Part shown: positions 56,463 to 64,000 of the stretch, piece after piece | Numbering within the stretch: position 1 is the first letter of the stretch | How the letters are laid out: every line of letters begins with the position of its first letter | Origin: Microbacteriaceae bacterium | GTDB lineage: Bacteria > Actinomycetota > Actinomycetes > Actinomycetales > Microbacteriaceae | Direction of reading: 5' to 3' | Length of the DNA: 64,000 bases | NCBI GenBank assembly: GCA_947443745.1 | Contig: CANEXL010000002.1 | Location: forward strand, 1 to 64,000 | Notes under the pieces: model-generated | What the model saw: only the letters and a program-made list of their open reading frames with translations | Databases searched by the model: none | What the model was told of the DNA's origin: nothing | Translations under genes and position numbers: made by a program

Positions 56463-57899
56463 TTACGCGGCGGGCGGCCGGATTGCTCGGGGAACTCCCT
56501 GAAGCTCGGCGAATGCCGCCAGCGCGCGGTTACGTGACTCGAGAAGGTTGATGATCGGCTCGGGGTAATCGCTGAGCTTCGGGTGTTCGTACTCGCCCAG
56601 GTAGCGATGAAGGTATTCGTGTGTGGGGTCGAACTTTTCGGCCTGCAGCACGGGGTTGAAGACGCGAAAGTAGGGCGCGGCATCGGCGCCGCTGCCGGCA
56701 ACCCACTGCCAGCTGGCGGCGTTGCTGGCGGGATCCGCATCCACCAGGGTGTCCCAGAACCATTGCTCGCCGAGCCGCCAGTCGATGAGCAGGTTCTTAA
56801 TGAGGAACGAGGCGGTGACCATGCGAACGCGGTTATGCATGGTGCCGCTTTGCCAGAGTTCGCGCATACCGGCATCCACCAGCGGGATGCCCGTGCGCCC
56901 CTGTTGCCACGCGGCGAGAACCTCGGGGTCGGCTTCGCCCCAAGGGAATGCGTCAAAGCGCGAATCGAAGTTGACGGCGGCCAAGTCAGGCCAGTGATAC
57001 AGCAGGTGGTAGCTGAACTCTCGCCATCCGACTTCTGCCATGAATTTGAGGGAATTCTTCAGCACGTCGGCGCCACCATGCGCCTTGGCAACTTCTACCC
57101 GATGCCAAATCTGAAACGGGCTGATTTCGCCAAACCGTAGATGCGGGGAGAGCTCGCTCGTCACCAAACGTGAGGGCACATCGCGTCCCTCGGCATACTG
57201 TGTGAGGCGCGTGTCAATGAAGTCCTCGAGGCGCTCGTGAGCGGCATTCTCACCGATCGTCCAGCGGTGGGCCAAACCGGCAGACCAGTCCGGTGATGTG
57301 GGAAGGAGGCCCCACGAGGCGAGGTCGTCGCTGGCCAGAGGCTCCCCGGTTGTCGCGAGGGCTGCAGAAGGAAGGGCGTGCGGCGCGTCCAGCGGCAGAC
57401 GAGGAATGTCGTGGCTGTTGATGCAGGACTTCCAGAATGGGGTGAAAACCGTGTAAGGAGTGTCAGAACCGGTGCGCACGGTCCAGGGCTCAAAGAGGAG
57501 ACTCGCCTGAAAACTCTTCGCCACGAGACCGGTCGCCTTGGCGTAACTCTTGATGCTCGCATCGAGGTCGCGCTCGGCGCCCCCATATCGACGGTTCCAA
57601 AAAATACCATCCGCGTTGGTCTCCGCAATGAGCTGACGGATGACGTCGTGCGCCGGTCCCTGTCGCAAGACGAGGCGCCCACCAAGACGGTTGATCTTAT
57701 CGGCGAGAGCTTCGAGACTGTGATGGAGCCACCACTTGGTCGCACCGCCAAGAGGCCGGATGCCGGGGCTCTCTTGATCGAGAACGTACACGACGACGAG
57801 ACTGTCGGCTGGTTCGGCCGCCGCCTCGATGCCGGCGATGAGAGCGGGATTATCGGACACCCGAAGATCATCGCGCAGCCAAACAATGTGCGTACTCAC
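56463..57899 (-). CDS. phrB: Deoxyribodipyrimidine photo-lyase
   Basis: 'IVWLRDDLRVSDNPALIAG', 'SPHLRFGEISPFQIWHRVE', 'EVGWREFSYHLLYHWPDL', 'TGIPLVDAGMRELWQSGTMHNRVRMVTASFLIKNLLIDWRLGEQWFWDTLVDADPASNAASWQWVAG'. Confidence 0.97.
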   Translation of the reverse strand: MSTHIVWLRDDLRVSDNPALIAGIEAAAEPADSLVVVYVLDQESPGIRPLGGATKWWLHHSLEALADKINRLGGRLVLRQGPAHDVIRQLIAETNADGIFWNRRYGGAERDLDASIKSYAKATGLVAKSFQASLLFEPWTVRTGSDTPYTVFTPFWKSCINSHDIPRLPLDAPHALPSAALATTGEPLASDDLASWGLLPTSPDWSAGLAHRWTIGENAAHERLEDFIDTRLTQYAEGRDVPSRLVTSELSPHLRFGEISPFQIWHRVEVAKAHGGADVLKNSLKFMAEVGWREFSYHLLYHWPDLAAVNFDSRFDAFPWGEADPEVLAAWQQGRTGIPLVDAGMRELWQSGTMHNRVRMVTASFLIKNLLIDWRLGEQWFWDTLVDADPASNAASWQWVAGSGADAAPYFRVFNPVLQAEKFDPTHEYLHRYLGEYEHPKLSDYPEPIINLLESRNRALAAFAELQGVPRAIRPPAA

Positions 57900-57931
57900 G
57901 GGCGTCTCTCCAGAAGGCTAAGAAAAAGGCA

Positions 57932-57977
57932 AAGATAAAGGGCCAACCAGTGAGGCAACCGGTTAGCCCTTTATCTT
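57932..57977. promoter_or_regulatory. Long inverted repeat upstream of phrB
   Basis: AAGATAAAGGGCCAACC (57932-57948) pairs with GGTTAGCCCTTTATCTT (57961-57977), 17 bp with one mismatch and a 12-nt loop. Confidence 0.6.
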
Positions 57978-58140
57978 ATTCACCAAGAGTGTTTTGCAAT
58001 CACATTCAACAGTCGATCACCACAGCAAATGATCGGTGCAGAATTAGAATATAACGAAGAGGTAACGGAAAGCTAGTCTTTTTCGTTACCAATTTGAGAT
58101 AAAAGCATTTTTCTTTTGTGAGCCTATTTTTGCGGACCAT

Positions 58141-58226
58141 TCTGCCGGGGTCTGCCGGGGTCTGCCGGGGTCTGCCGGGGGCCTGTCGGGGGTTTGTCGG
58201 TGTCTGTTGGGGGCTGCCGGGGTCCG
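58141..58226. repeat. Tandem decamer repeat (TCTGCCGGGG)x4 plus degenerate copies
   Basis: Four perfect copies at 58141-58180, then gcctgtcggg/ggtttgtcgg/tgtctgttgg/gggctgccgg variants. Confidence 0.92.
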
Positions 58227-58318
58227 AAGCGGCTGGCAGGACTACCCTCGCCGGAAATCCGCGAGGAAAAGATAGCACTATGATATCATTCTGGTTACAC
58301 ACAACGGAAGGCCGTCTC

Positions 58319-58600
58319 GTGACATCAATCCTGGTGCGCAACCTAGAAGAAGACGTGAAGCTGGGGATCAAAGAACGCGCCCGTCGCAATGGGCGCTCCA
58401 TGGAGGCAGAGGTTCGCGCCATTTTGGCGGCTGCTGTCCTGAGCTCTCAGACTTCTCCGCAGTCAGAAGACGACCTCGCAATGCTTGGCGCTCGAATCCG
58501 CGCGCGTTTCGCCCACATTGACACGGAGGGTTTAGTTTTCCCCAGATCAACAGAACTCGTCAGTGGCGCGTCGATCTTCGAGGAAGACTCGCCTGAGTGA
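58319..58600 (+). CDS. FitA/VapB-like Arc-type ribbon-helix-helix antitoxin (GTG start)
   Basis: 'MTSILVRNLEEDVKLGIKERARRNGRSMEAEVRAILAAAV' typical FitA N-terminus; GTGA overlap with PIN toxin. Confidence 0.83.
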   Translation: MTSILVRNLEEDVKLGIKERARRNGRSMEAEVRAILAAAVLSSQTSPQSEDDLAMLGARIRARFAHIDTEGLVFPRSTELVSGASIFEEDSPE

Positions 58601-59013
58601 TCATTATCGATACAAACGTGGTGTCAGAGCTCGCTCGCAAGAGCCAGCATCCGCGATTCGTGTCATGGTTTGACCGCCATGTTGGCCGCGACCTTTTCCT
58701 GACCGCCACCATTGTTGGTGAACTCATTCGGGGAGTGGCAGCTCTTCCTCTGGGAAGGCGCAAACTGGAATTGACGGCATCGGTCATGGATGTGGTTCTG
58801 CAAGATTTTGCCCACTTTGTGTTGCCATTCGACCGCCTCGCCGCCTATGAGTGGGGTCATCTTGTTGTGCGGGAGCAGTTGCGGGGGCGAACGCTGAGTT
58901 TTGCGGACAGTCAAATTGCAGCGGTCTGCCTCGCCCAGGGTGCTTCGTTGGCCACGCGGAACACCAAAGACTTCGAGGGACTCGGTATCGATCTCATCGA
59001 TCCGTGGGTCTGA
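58597..59013 (+). CDS. PIN-domain ribonuclease toxin (VapC/FitB family)
   Basis: 'IIIDTNVVSELARKSQHPRFVSWFDRH', 'TLSFADSQIAAVCLAQGASLATRNTKDFEGLGIDLIDPW'. Confidence 0.92.
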   Translation: MIIIDTNVVSELARKSQHPRFVSWFDRHVGRDLFLTATIVGELIRGVAALPLGRRKLELTASVMDVVLQDFAHFVLPFDRLAAYEWGHLVVREQLRGRTLSFADSQIAAVCLAQGASLATRNTKDFEGLGIDLIDPWV

Positions 59014-59054
59014 AGCGGGAAGCGCAAGACCGTGGAAGAAAAGCGACGAGCGAG

Positions 59055-59720
59055 CTAGAACATATCCGGGCTGGGCGCGCTCGCGTGCAAGACAGTCACA
59101 TCGGCGTGCGTGTCATAGCGGTAGCCGATGCCTCGAACGGTGCGCACAATGTCTTCGAAGCGGCCCAGCTTCGACCGCAGCCTCCGAACGTGAACGTCGA
59201 TGGTGCGCTCGTTGGGAATGTCGACATCGTCGGCCCGCCACAGCGCCGCAATCAGCTCGTTGCGGCTGACCGTGATTCCCTTGTGCACGACCAAGAACTG
59301 CAATAGTTCGAATTCCTTGAAAGTCAGTGCGGCGGTGACGTCGTCGATGAGGATGCGCTTGCGAGAGATATCAATCGTGACGCCACTGCCCTCTTTTTCG
59401 GAGGCGGTTTCGTCGCCACGGTGCCGCGCGACGGCCGAGGGCTCCTGGAGTGCCAGACGCACAACATCCACGTCACGACCACCGGCTTGCTCGGGGGCAA
59501 GCGCCACAGCGGCATAGGTTTGCGCATCGGGGACCAGTTGGTTCGTGAGGTTCTTGAGGGCCTCGACAATTTTGGCAAGGTCGATGCCGTTGGCGGCGGC
59601 AGTGGCTTCATCGATGCCCACATAGAGGGCGAAGCCACGCGCGAGGTTCTTGCCCGAGGGCGCGACGTTGCTCGCAGGGGGAGGTGTCGCGGGGGGTGTG
59701 GAGTCAGTGGCGGTTGCCAT
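59055..59720 (-). CDS. Winged-helix (OmpR/PhoB-type DNA-binding) transcriptional regulator lacking a receiver domain
   Basis: C-terminal 'LTFKEFELLQFLVVHKGITVSRNELIAALWRADDVDIPNERTIDVHVRRLRSKLGRFEDIVRTVRGIGYRY'; N-terminus not receiver-like. Confidence 0.87.
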   Translation of the reverse strand: MATATDSTPPATPPPASNVAPSGKNLARGFALYVGIDEATAAANGIDLAKIVEALKNLTNQLVPDAQTYAAVALAPEQAGGRDVDVVRLALQEPSAVARHRGDETASEKEGSGVTIDISRKRILIDDVTAALTFKEFELLQFLVVHKGITVSRNELIAALWRADDVDIPNERTIDVHVRRLRSKLGRFEDIVRTVRGIGYRYDTHADVTVLHASAPSPDMF

Positions 59721-60067
59721 TTTTTCTCATCCTTATGATGATGCTCGAACGTGGTGCGGCGGAGCCGGCGAAACCAGTGTTCGGGTGTTACTGAAAACGT
59801 GTCGTGACCCATTGGGCCGGGCGTGCACCGCAGTGCAGAGCGTTCTCATCAACCAGATACTGCAAACAAAGTGCAATCGGCGACGTGAGAGAACTGGGGC
59901 GAAAAGTGCCTAGTTACAGCAACACATTCGAGCGCACGCAGCGTCGTTTCCGGGCATCATCATGCCGGATGCTCCCATGACTCCCAAGGAGGTCACGGAA
60001 TAAACGCTTTTTGTCATGAGTCCAGTAAACCGGAGGCCATGGGGGGTGTCAAATAGGTGGAGGCGAA

Positions 60068-60700
60068 CTAAACCGTTCCGTAGAGGCGATCGCCCGCGTC
60101 ACCGAGGCCCGGCACGATGTAACCATTCTCGTTAAGACGCTCATCTTGAGCCCCAAGAACGAGGGTGACGTTGGCGCCAACCGTGGCGGCCTCGACCGCG
60201 GCGATACCCTCGGGGGAACCCAAGAGGCAGACGCACGTGATGTCGGTGGCACCACGCTTGAACAAGAAGTCGATGGCCGCAATGAGCGATCCACCGGTAG
60301 CCAGCATGGGGTCGAGCACGAAGCACTGACGGCCGCTCAGGTCGTCGGGGAGGCGCTCGGCGTACGTGCTGGGTTGAAGGGTTTCTTCATCGCGAACCAT
60401 GCCCAAAAAGCCAACCTCGGCTGACGGAACAAGCTTGACCATGCCCTCGAGCATGCCCAGACCGGCGCGCAAAATCGGCACCACGAGAGGCCGTGGCTGG
60501 CTCAGCATGACGCCGACCGTCGTGGTCACAGGTGTCTCGATGGTGACAGGCTCCACGCGCACCTCGCGCGTGGCCTCGTAGGCCAGCAGTGTCACCAGCT
60601 CTTCGGTCAATGAACGGAACACCGATGAAGGCGTGTTCTTGTCACGCAATACCGTGAGCTTGTGGGTGATCAGAGGATGATTGGCTACGTGCAGTCGCAT
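60068..60700 (-). CDS. upp: Uracil phosphoribosyltransferase
   Basis: '[41 protein letters not shown]', '[37 protein letters not shown]', '[19 protein letters not shown]'. Confidence 0.97.
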   Translation of the reverse strand: MRLHVANHPLITHKLTVLRDKNTPSSVFRSLTEELVTLLAYEATREVRVEPVTIETPVTTTVGVMLSQPRPLVVPILRAGLGMLEGMVKLVPSAEVGFLGMVRDEETLQPSTYAERLPDDLSGRQCFVLDPMLATGGSLIAAIDFLFKRGATDITCVCLLGSPEGIAAVEAATVGANVTLVLGAQDERLNENGYIVPGLGDAGDRLYGTV

Positions 60701-60768
60701 AGGCTCAATCTACCGAAAGAAGCTGAGCTGAAACCTGTTCGCCTTAAAGTTGCGCCGAAGGAAGGGTG

Positions 60769-61242
60769 ATGAGAGTGACGTTGCCCGTGCCCGATGAGTA
60801 CCGCGCCCTGATGAAAATTGCCTTAGCGGATGCGCAACTCGCGCTTGAGACCAACGACGTGCCCGTGGCGGCCCTCGCGGTGACCTCGGACGGACGCATT
60901 ATCGGGCGGGGCCGTAACGAGCGTGAGCGGGATAATGATCCCACCGCTCACGCCGAGATTCTGGCCATTCGGGCCGCCGCCAAAGAGCTCGGCTCCTGGC
61001 GCCTCACCGATGTCACTCTCGTGGTCACTCTGGAACCGTGCGTGATGTGTGCCGGCGCGATTCTCGCCGCGCGCATTCCTCGTGTTGTCTTTGGGGCGTG
61101 GGACGCGAAGGCGGGGGCGGCCGGGTCGATTCACGACCTGCTGCGCGATCGTCGCCTGAATCACCAGGTCGAAGTCATTGCGGGTGTCGAAGAAGAAGCC
61201 TGCGGCAAAATTCTCACCGACTTCTTTCGCGACAAGCCCTAG
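60769..61242 (+). CDS. tadA: tRNA-specific adenosine deaminase
   Basis: 'DPTAHAEILAIRAAAKELGSWRLTDVTLVVTLEPCVMCAGAILAARIPRVVFGAWDAKAGAAGS'. Confidence 0.95.
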   Translation: MRVTLPVPDEYRALMKIALADAQLALETNDVPVAALAVTSDGRIIGRGRNERERDNDPTAHAEILAIRAAAKELGSWRLTDVTLVVTLEPCVMCAGAILAARIPRVVFGAWDAKAGAAGSIHDLLRDRRLNHQVEVIAGVEEEACGKILTDFFRDKP

Positions 61243-61254
61243 CGCTCGAGCGAG

Positions 61255-61956
61255 CTAGGCCTGCTCGAGCCCGTCAAGAAAGTCGTTCAGCATGGCCTGC
61301 GACGCGACTTCCATCGCGGCGGAGTGGGCATCGCGTTCGGTCACCAACGTTTGTGGGTCGATGCCGTGGCTCGCCACAGATTCGCGGCCGGTAACCAGCC
61401 ACTCCTCGTGCATCGCCTCCGTGGTCTCGGGGTGGAACTGCACCGCGAGTCCCCACGAGCCCAGCGCAAAGGCTTCGTTGGCGTAGTCGCTCGACCCGGC
61501 CAACAGTGTCGCTCCAGCGGGAAGGTCAAAGGTGTCGCCGTGCCACTCCATCACGGGCACTCCGGCAAAGTGGCGCACGGGAGAGTTCTCGCCCGCCACT
61601 GTCGGCACGACCTCGCGAAAACCGATCTGCGTGCTGTCGCCCTTGTAGACGCGCTCCCCGAGGGCACTGGCCATGATCTGCGCGCCAAAGCACACGCCCA
61701 GGGTCGGCTGTTGGGCGGCCAACCGTGACGCCAGCCACGCCTCTTCGGCCGCGATGTACGGCAGCACATCCTTTTCGTAGACGCCGTTGTCGTTACCGAG
61801 AACCACGACCAGAGCGGGTTCAACGGTGAGGGTGGCGAAGTCGGCGGTGCGCGCATCCAGAATCTGAATGTCATACCCCCGAGCAGTGAGAACGGGCTCC
61901 AGATTGCCGAGGTGGATGGTGGAATCGTGCTGCAGCACGAGAGCAATCTTGGTCAT
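61255..61956 (-). CDS. Class I glutamine amidotransferase-like protein (GMP synthase-like)
   Basis: 'PTLGVCFGAQIMASALG', 'WGLAVQFHPETTEAMHEEWL' GATase triad contexts. Confidence 0.9.
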   Translation of the reverse strand: MTKIALVLQHDSTIHLGNLEPVLTARGYDIQILDARTADFATLTVEPALVVVLGNDNGVYEKDVLPYIAAEEAWLASRLAAQQPTLGVCFGAQIMASALGERVYKGDSTQIGFREVVPTVAGENSPVRHFAGVPVMEWHGDTFDLPAGATLLAGSSDYANEAFALGSWGLAVQFHPETTEAMHEEWLVTGRESVASHGIDPQTLVTERDAHSAAMEVASQAMLNDFLDGLEQA

Positions 61957-62984
61957 TAGTCGATTCCCTTGATGAAGATGGCGTCGGTGTTCAATGAGGC
62001 GCCTTGCTCGACGCGCTCAACATCAGGTTCGATGTAGATGACCCGAGCGGCCGGCACGGCGGCGCGAACGCGCACCTCAATTCTGTCGATGGCGGCAGCG
62101 ACCTCCGAGAACCGCATCTCTGCGGGGAACGCCAGCTTGGCGCCGACCAAGAGCTCATCCGGGCCAAGGTACAGGGTCTTCAGGTGAATGATCGAGCCAT
62201 ATTCTCCGGACAAGATAGCCGCTTCGATAGCCTGCACGTCCTCGAGCGTTGCGCCTTCGCCCACCAGCAGGCTCTTGGTTTCGATGCCCAGGATAATAGC
62301 TACCACGACCAGCAAGAGACCGATTCCGATGGTGCCGGCAGCATCAAACACACTGTTGCCGGTGAGCGCCGTGAGTCCCACCCCAAAGAATGCCATCACC
62401 AGACCGAGCAGCGCCGCGGTGTCTTCGAGCAACAAGACGGGGAGCTCGGGAGCCTTGGAGTGGCGGATGAACTGAATCCACGAAGCATCCCCGCGCAGAG
62501 GGTTCGATTCCCGAACGGCGGTGCGCAGCGACAGGCTCTCGAGCACGATGGCGATCACCAGTACCGCCATCGGCAACCACCAGTTTTCGAGGGGCTCCGG
62601 GTTTTGCAGTTTGTGAACCCCCTCGTACAGGGCGAAAACGCCACCGACGCTGAAGAGCACAATGGAGACGACAAAAGCGTAGACAAAGCGCTCGCGGCCA
62701 TAACCGAAAGGGTGCTTGTTATCGGCGCGCTGACGGGCCTTACGGCCGCCGAGCAGAAGAAGCAACTGGTTGCCGGAGTCGGCAATGGAGTGAATACCCT
62801 CCGCGAGCATCGAGGTCGCCCCGGAGAATGCGAAGGCAATCAGCTTGGTCGCGGCAATGCCGAGGTTGGCCAGAAGCGCCGCAATGATGGCCTTGTTACC
62901 GCCGGATGCACTCATAGATCCTGTCCCATTCGCTGGTCTTCCCACGCTGTTCTCCGCGATGCTCTCGCGTGTCAACTTCTCCAA
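61956..62984 (-). CDS. Cation diffusion facilitator (CDF) family transporter (start possibly 62915)
   Basis: 'NLGIAATKLIAFAFSGATSMLAEGIHSIADSGNQLLLLLGGRKARQRADNKHPFGYGRERFVYAF' CDF signature. Confidence 0.92.
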   Translation of the reverse strand: MEKLTRESIAENSVGRPANGTGSMSASGGNKAIIAALLANLGIAATKLIAFAFSGATSMLAEGIHSIADSGNQLLLLLGGRKARQRADNKHPFGYGRERFVYAFVVSIVLFSVGGVFALYEGVHKLQNPEPLENWWLPMAVLVIAIVLESLSLRTAVRESNPLRGDASWIQFIRHSKAPELPVLLLEDTAALLGLVMAFFGVGLTALTGNSVFDAAGTIGIGLLLVVVAIILGIETKSLLVGEGATLEDVQAIEAAILSGEYGSIIHLKTLYLGPDELLVGAKLAFPAEMRFSEVAAAIDRIEVRVRAAVPAARVIYIEPDVERVEQGASLNTDAIFIKGID

Positions 62985-62999
62985 TCCTAGAATGGGCGA

Positions 63000-63893
63000 G
63001 TGAATACGACGACGCCTCTCCCAACGCCTGCCTCAGCGCCTGCGTCTGCGAACAAGTCCGTGACCCTTCCGAGCATTGCGATTTTGGGTGCCGGATCCAT
63101 GGGGCGCGCCATTCTTTCGGGGCTTCTGTCACCGAATGTGCACGTGGAGGGCGGTATCCGGGTCACCAACCGTAGCGCCGAACAGGCCGCCACTTTTGAT
63201 AACGAACCGCGCGTAACGGCTCTGGCTACCAGCGAAAATGCGGAGGCCAACCGCCTCGCCGTTCGTGGCGCCACCATCGTGATTATTGGCGTCAAGCCGT
63301 ATATGGTTCCTGACCTGCTGGACGAGATTTCGGATGCGTTAGAGCTGGGCGCCATCATCATCAGCGTCGCCGGCGGTGTCACCACGGCCACTCTCGAGGC
63401 GCACCTTCCCGAGAGAATCTCGGTCATTCGCAGCATGCCCAACACTCCGTCCAAGGTGGGCCTTGGGGTCACCGGAGTGTGTGCCGGCTCACGCTCCAGC
63501 GATGCGGACCTCGACCTCGCGACGCGCCTGTTCGACACCGTCGGTGACGTGCTCGTCGTTCCCGAATCGCAGATGGATGCCGTGGGCGCCATTTCCGGCT
63601 CCGGCCCCGCCTACGTGTACTACTTCATCGAGGCCCTCACGAAGGCCGGTATTGCGCACGGGCTCACTCCCGAGCAGGCAGACCTGGCCGTGCGGGGAAC
63701 GTTCCGTGGCGCCGTCGAACTCCTCGCGGAATCGGGCGAGACCCCGGCCGAACTTCGTCGCCAGGTAACCAGCCCCAAGGGCAGCACCGAACGCGTCATC
63801 GCCGTGTTCGACGAGGCAGACCTGCCCGGCCTTTTCGTGCGCGCGACGGCTGCCTCTATTGCTCGCTCCCAAGAAATGGCCGCCGGTAACTAG
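63000..63893 (+). CDS. proC: Pyrroline-5-carboxylate reductase (GTG start)
   Basis: 'IAILGAGSMGRAILSGLLSP', 'SVIRSMPNTPSKVGLGVTGVC', 'VGAISGSGPAYVYYFIEALTKAGIAHGL'. Confidence 0.95.
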   Translation: MNTTTPLPTPASAPASANKSVTLPSIAILGAGSMGRAILSGLLSPNVHVEGGIRVTNRSAEQAATFDNEPRVTALATSENAEANRLAVRGATIVIIGVKPYMVPDLLDEISDALELGAIIISVAGGVTTATLEAHLPERISVIRSMPNTPSKVGLGVTGVCAGSRSSDADLDLATRLFDTVGDVLVVPESQMDAVGAISGSGPAYVYYFIEALTKAGIAHGLTPEQADLAVRGTFRGAVELLAESGETPAELRRQVTSPKGSTERVIAVFDEADLPGLFVRATAASIARSQEMAAGN

Positions 63894-63906
63894 CCCCTCC
63901 GCGGGT

Positions 63907-64000
63907 CTATTTCTCGAGCGCGGCGAACTTCTCCAGGGCGCTGGGGTGGCCGGAGACCAGAATCTCATCACCGGCATCGATGAGCGTTTCTGCGGTCGCA
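63907..64000 (-). CDS. C-terminal fragment of a gene truncated by the window edge; TrkA-C-like tail
   Basis: Reverse-strand translation '...ATAETLIDAGDEILVSGHPSALEKFAALEK*'. Confidence 0.5.
   Translation of the reverse strand, partial: ATAETLIDAGDEILVSGHPSALEKFAALEK

Noticed and set aside
58118-58318. N-terminal extension of the 58118 ORF (MSLFLRTILPGSAGVCRGLPGACRGFVGVCWGL...)
   Set aside because: Translation of the decamer repeat; the antitoxin homology begins at the GTG at 58319.
62004-62990. 328-aa plus-strand ORF opposite the CDF transporter
   Set aside because: Antisense shadow ORF; the minus-strand protein has clear CDF motifs.

Overview
Actinobacterial chromosomal window (moderately high GC; gene content resembles Microbacteriaceae, which is an inference). 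There are about 50 credible CDSs, three tRNAs (Ser-TGA, Ser-GCT, Arg-ACG) and no rRNA or CRISPR array. Housekeeping genes include pgm, pheA, serS, upp, tadA, proC and phrB. Accessory content: (i) a minus-strand operon of a BcsB-like protein, a GT-C-like membrane glycosyltransferase and a GT2 carrying an N-terminal GspE_N/MshEN-like domain, followed by an OafA-type acyltransferase (24.5-32.3 kb); (ii) a CysD + CysN-CysC fusion (PAPS synthase) near an exopolysaccharide locus with a sulfotransferase-like protein, methyltransferase, UDP-xylose-synthase-like epimerase, four glycosyltransferases, a Wzy-like polymerase, a PglK-like ABC transporter and a priming sugar transferase (39.5-51.5 kb); (iii) three tandem paralogous small secreted proteins with sortase-like C-terminal YTG signals, each with its own terminator built on the same core stem (54.3-56.4 kb); (iv) the conserved circularly permuted ATP-grasp / alpha-E / transglutaminase triad (36-39.5 kb); (v) four toxin-antitoxin modules (HipBA, AbiEi/AbiEii beside a tRNA-Ser with a duplicated 3' end, RHH/RelE-like, FitAB/VapBC-like). 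The best candidates for an under-described system are the BcsB/MshEN-GT2 polysaccharide operon, a possible sulfated exopolysaccharide pathway, and the tandem YTG surface-protein cassettes. All product calls come from reading the translations; no searches were run.
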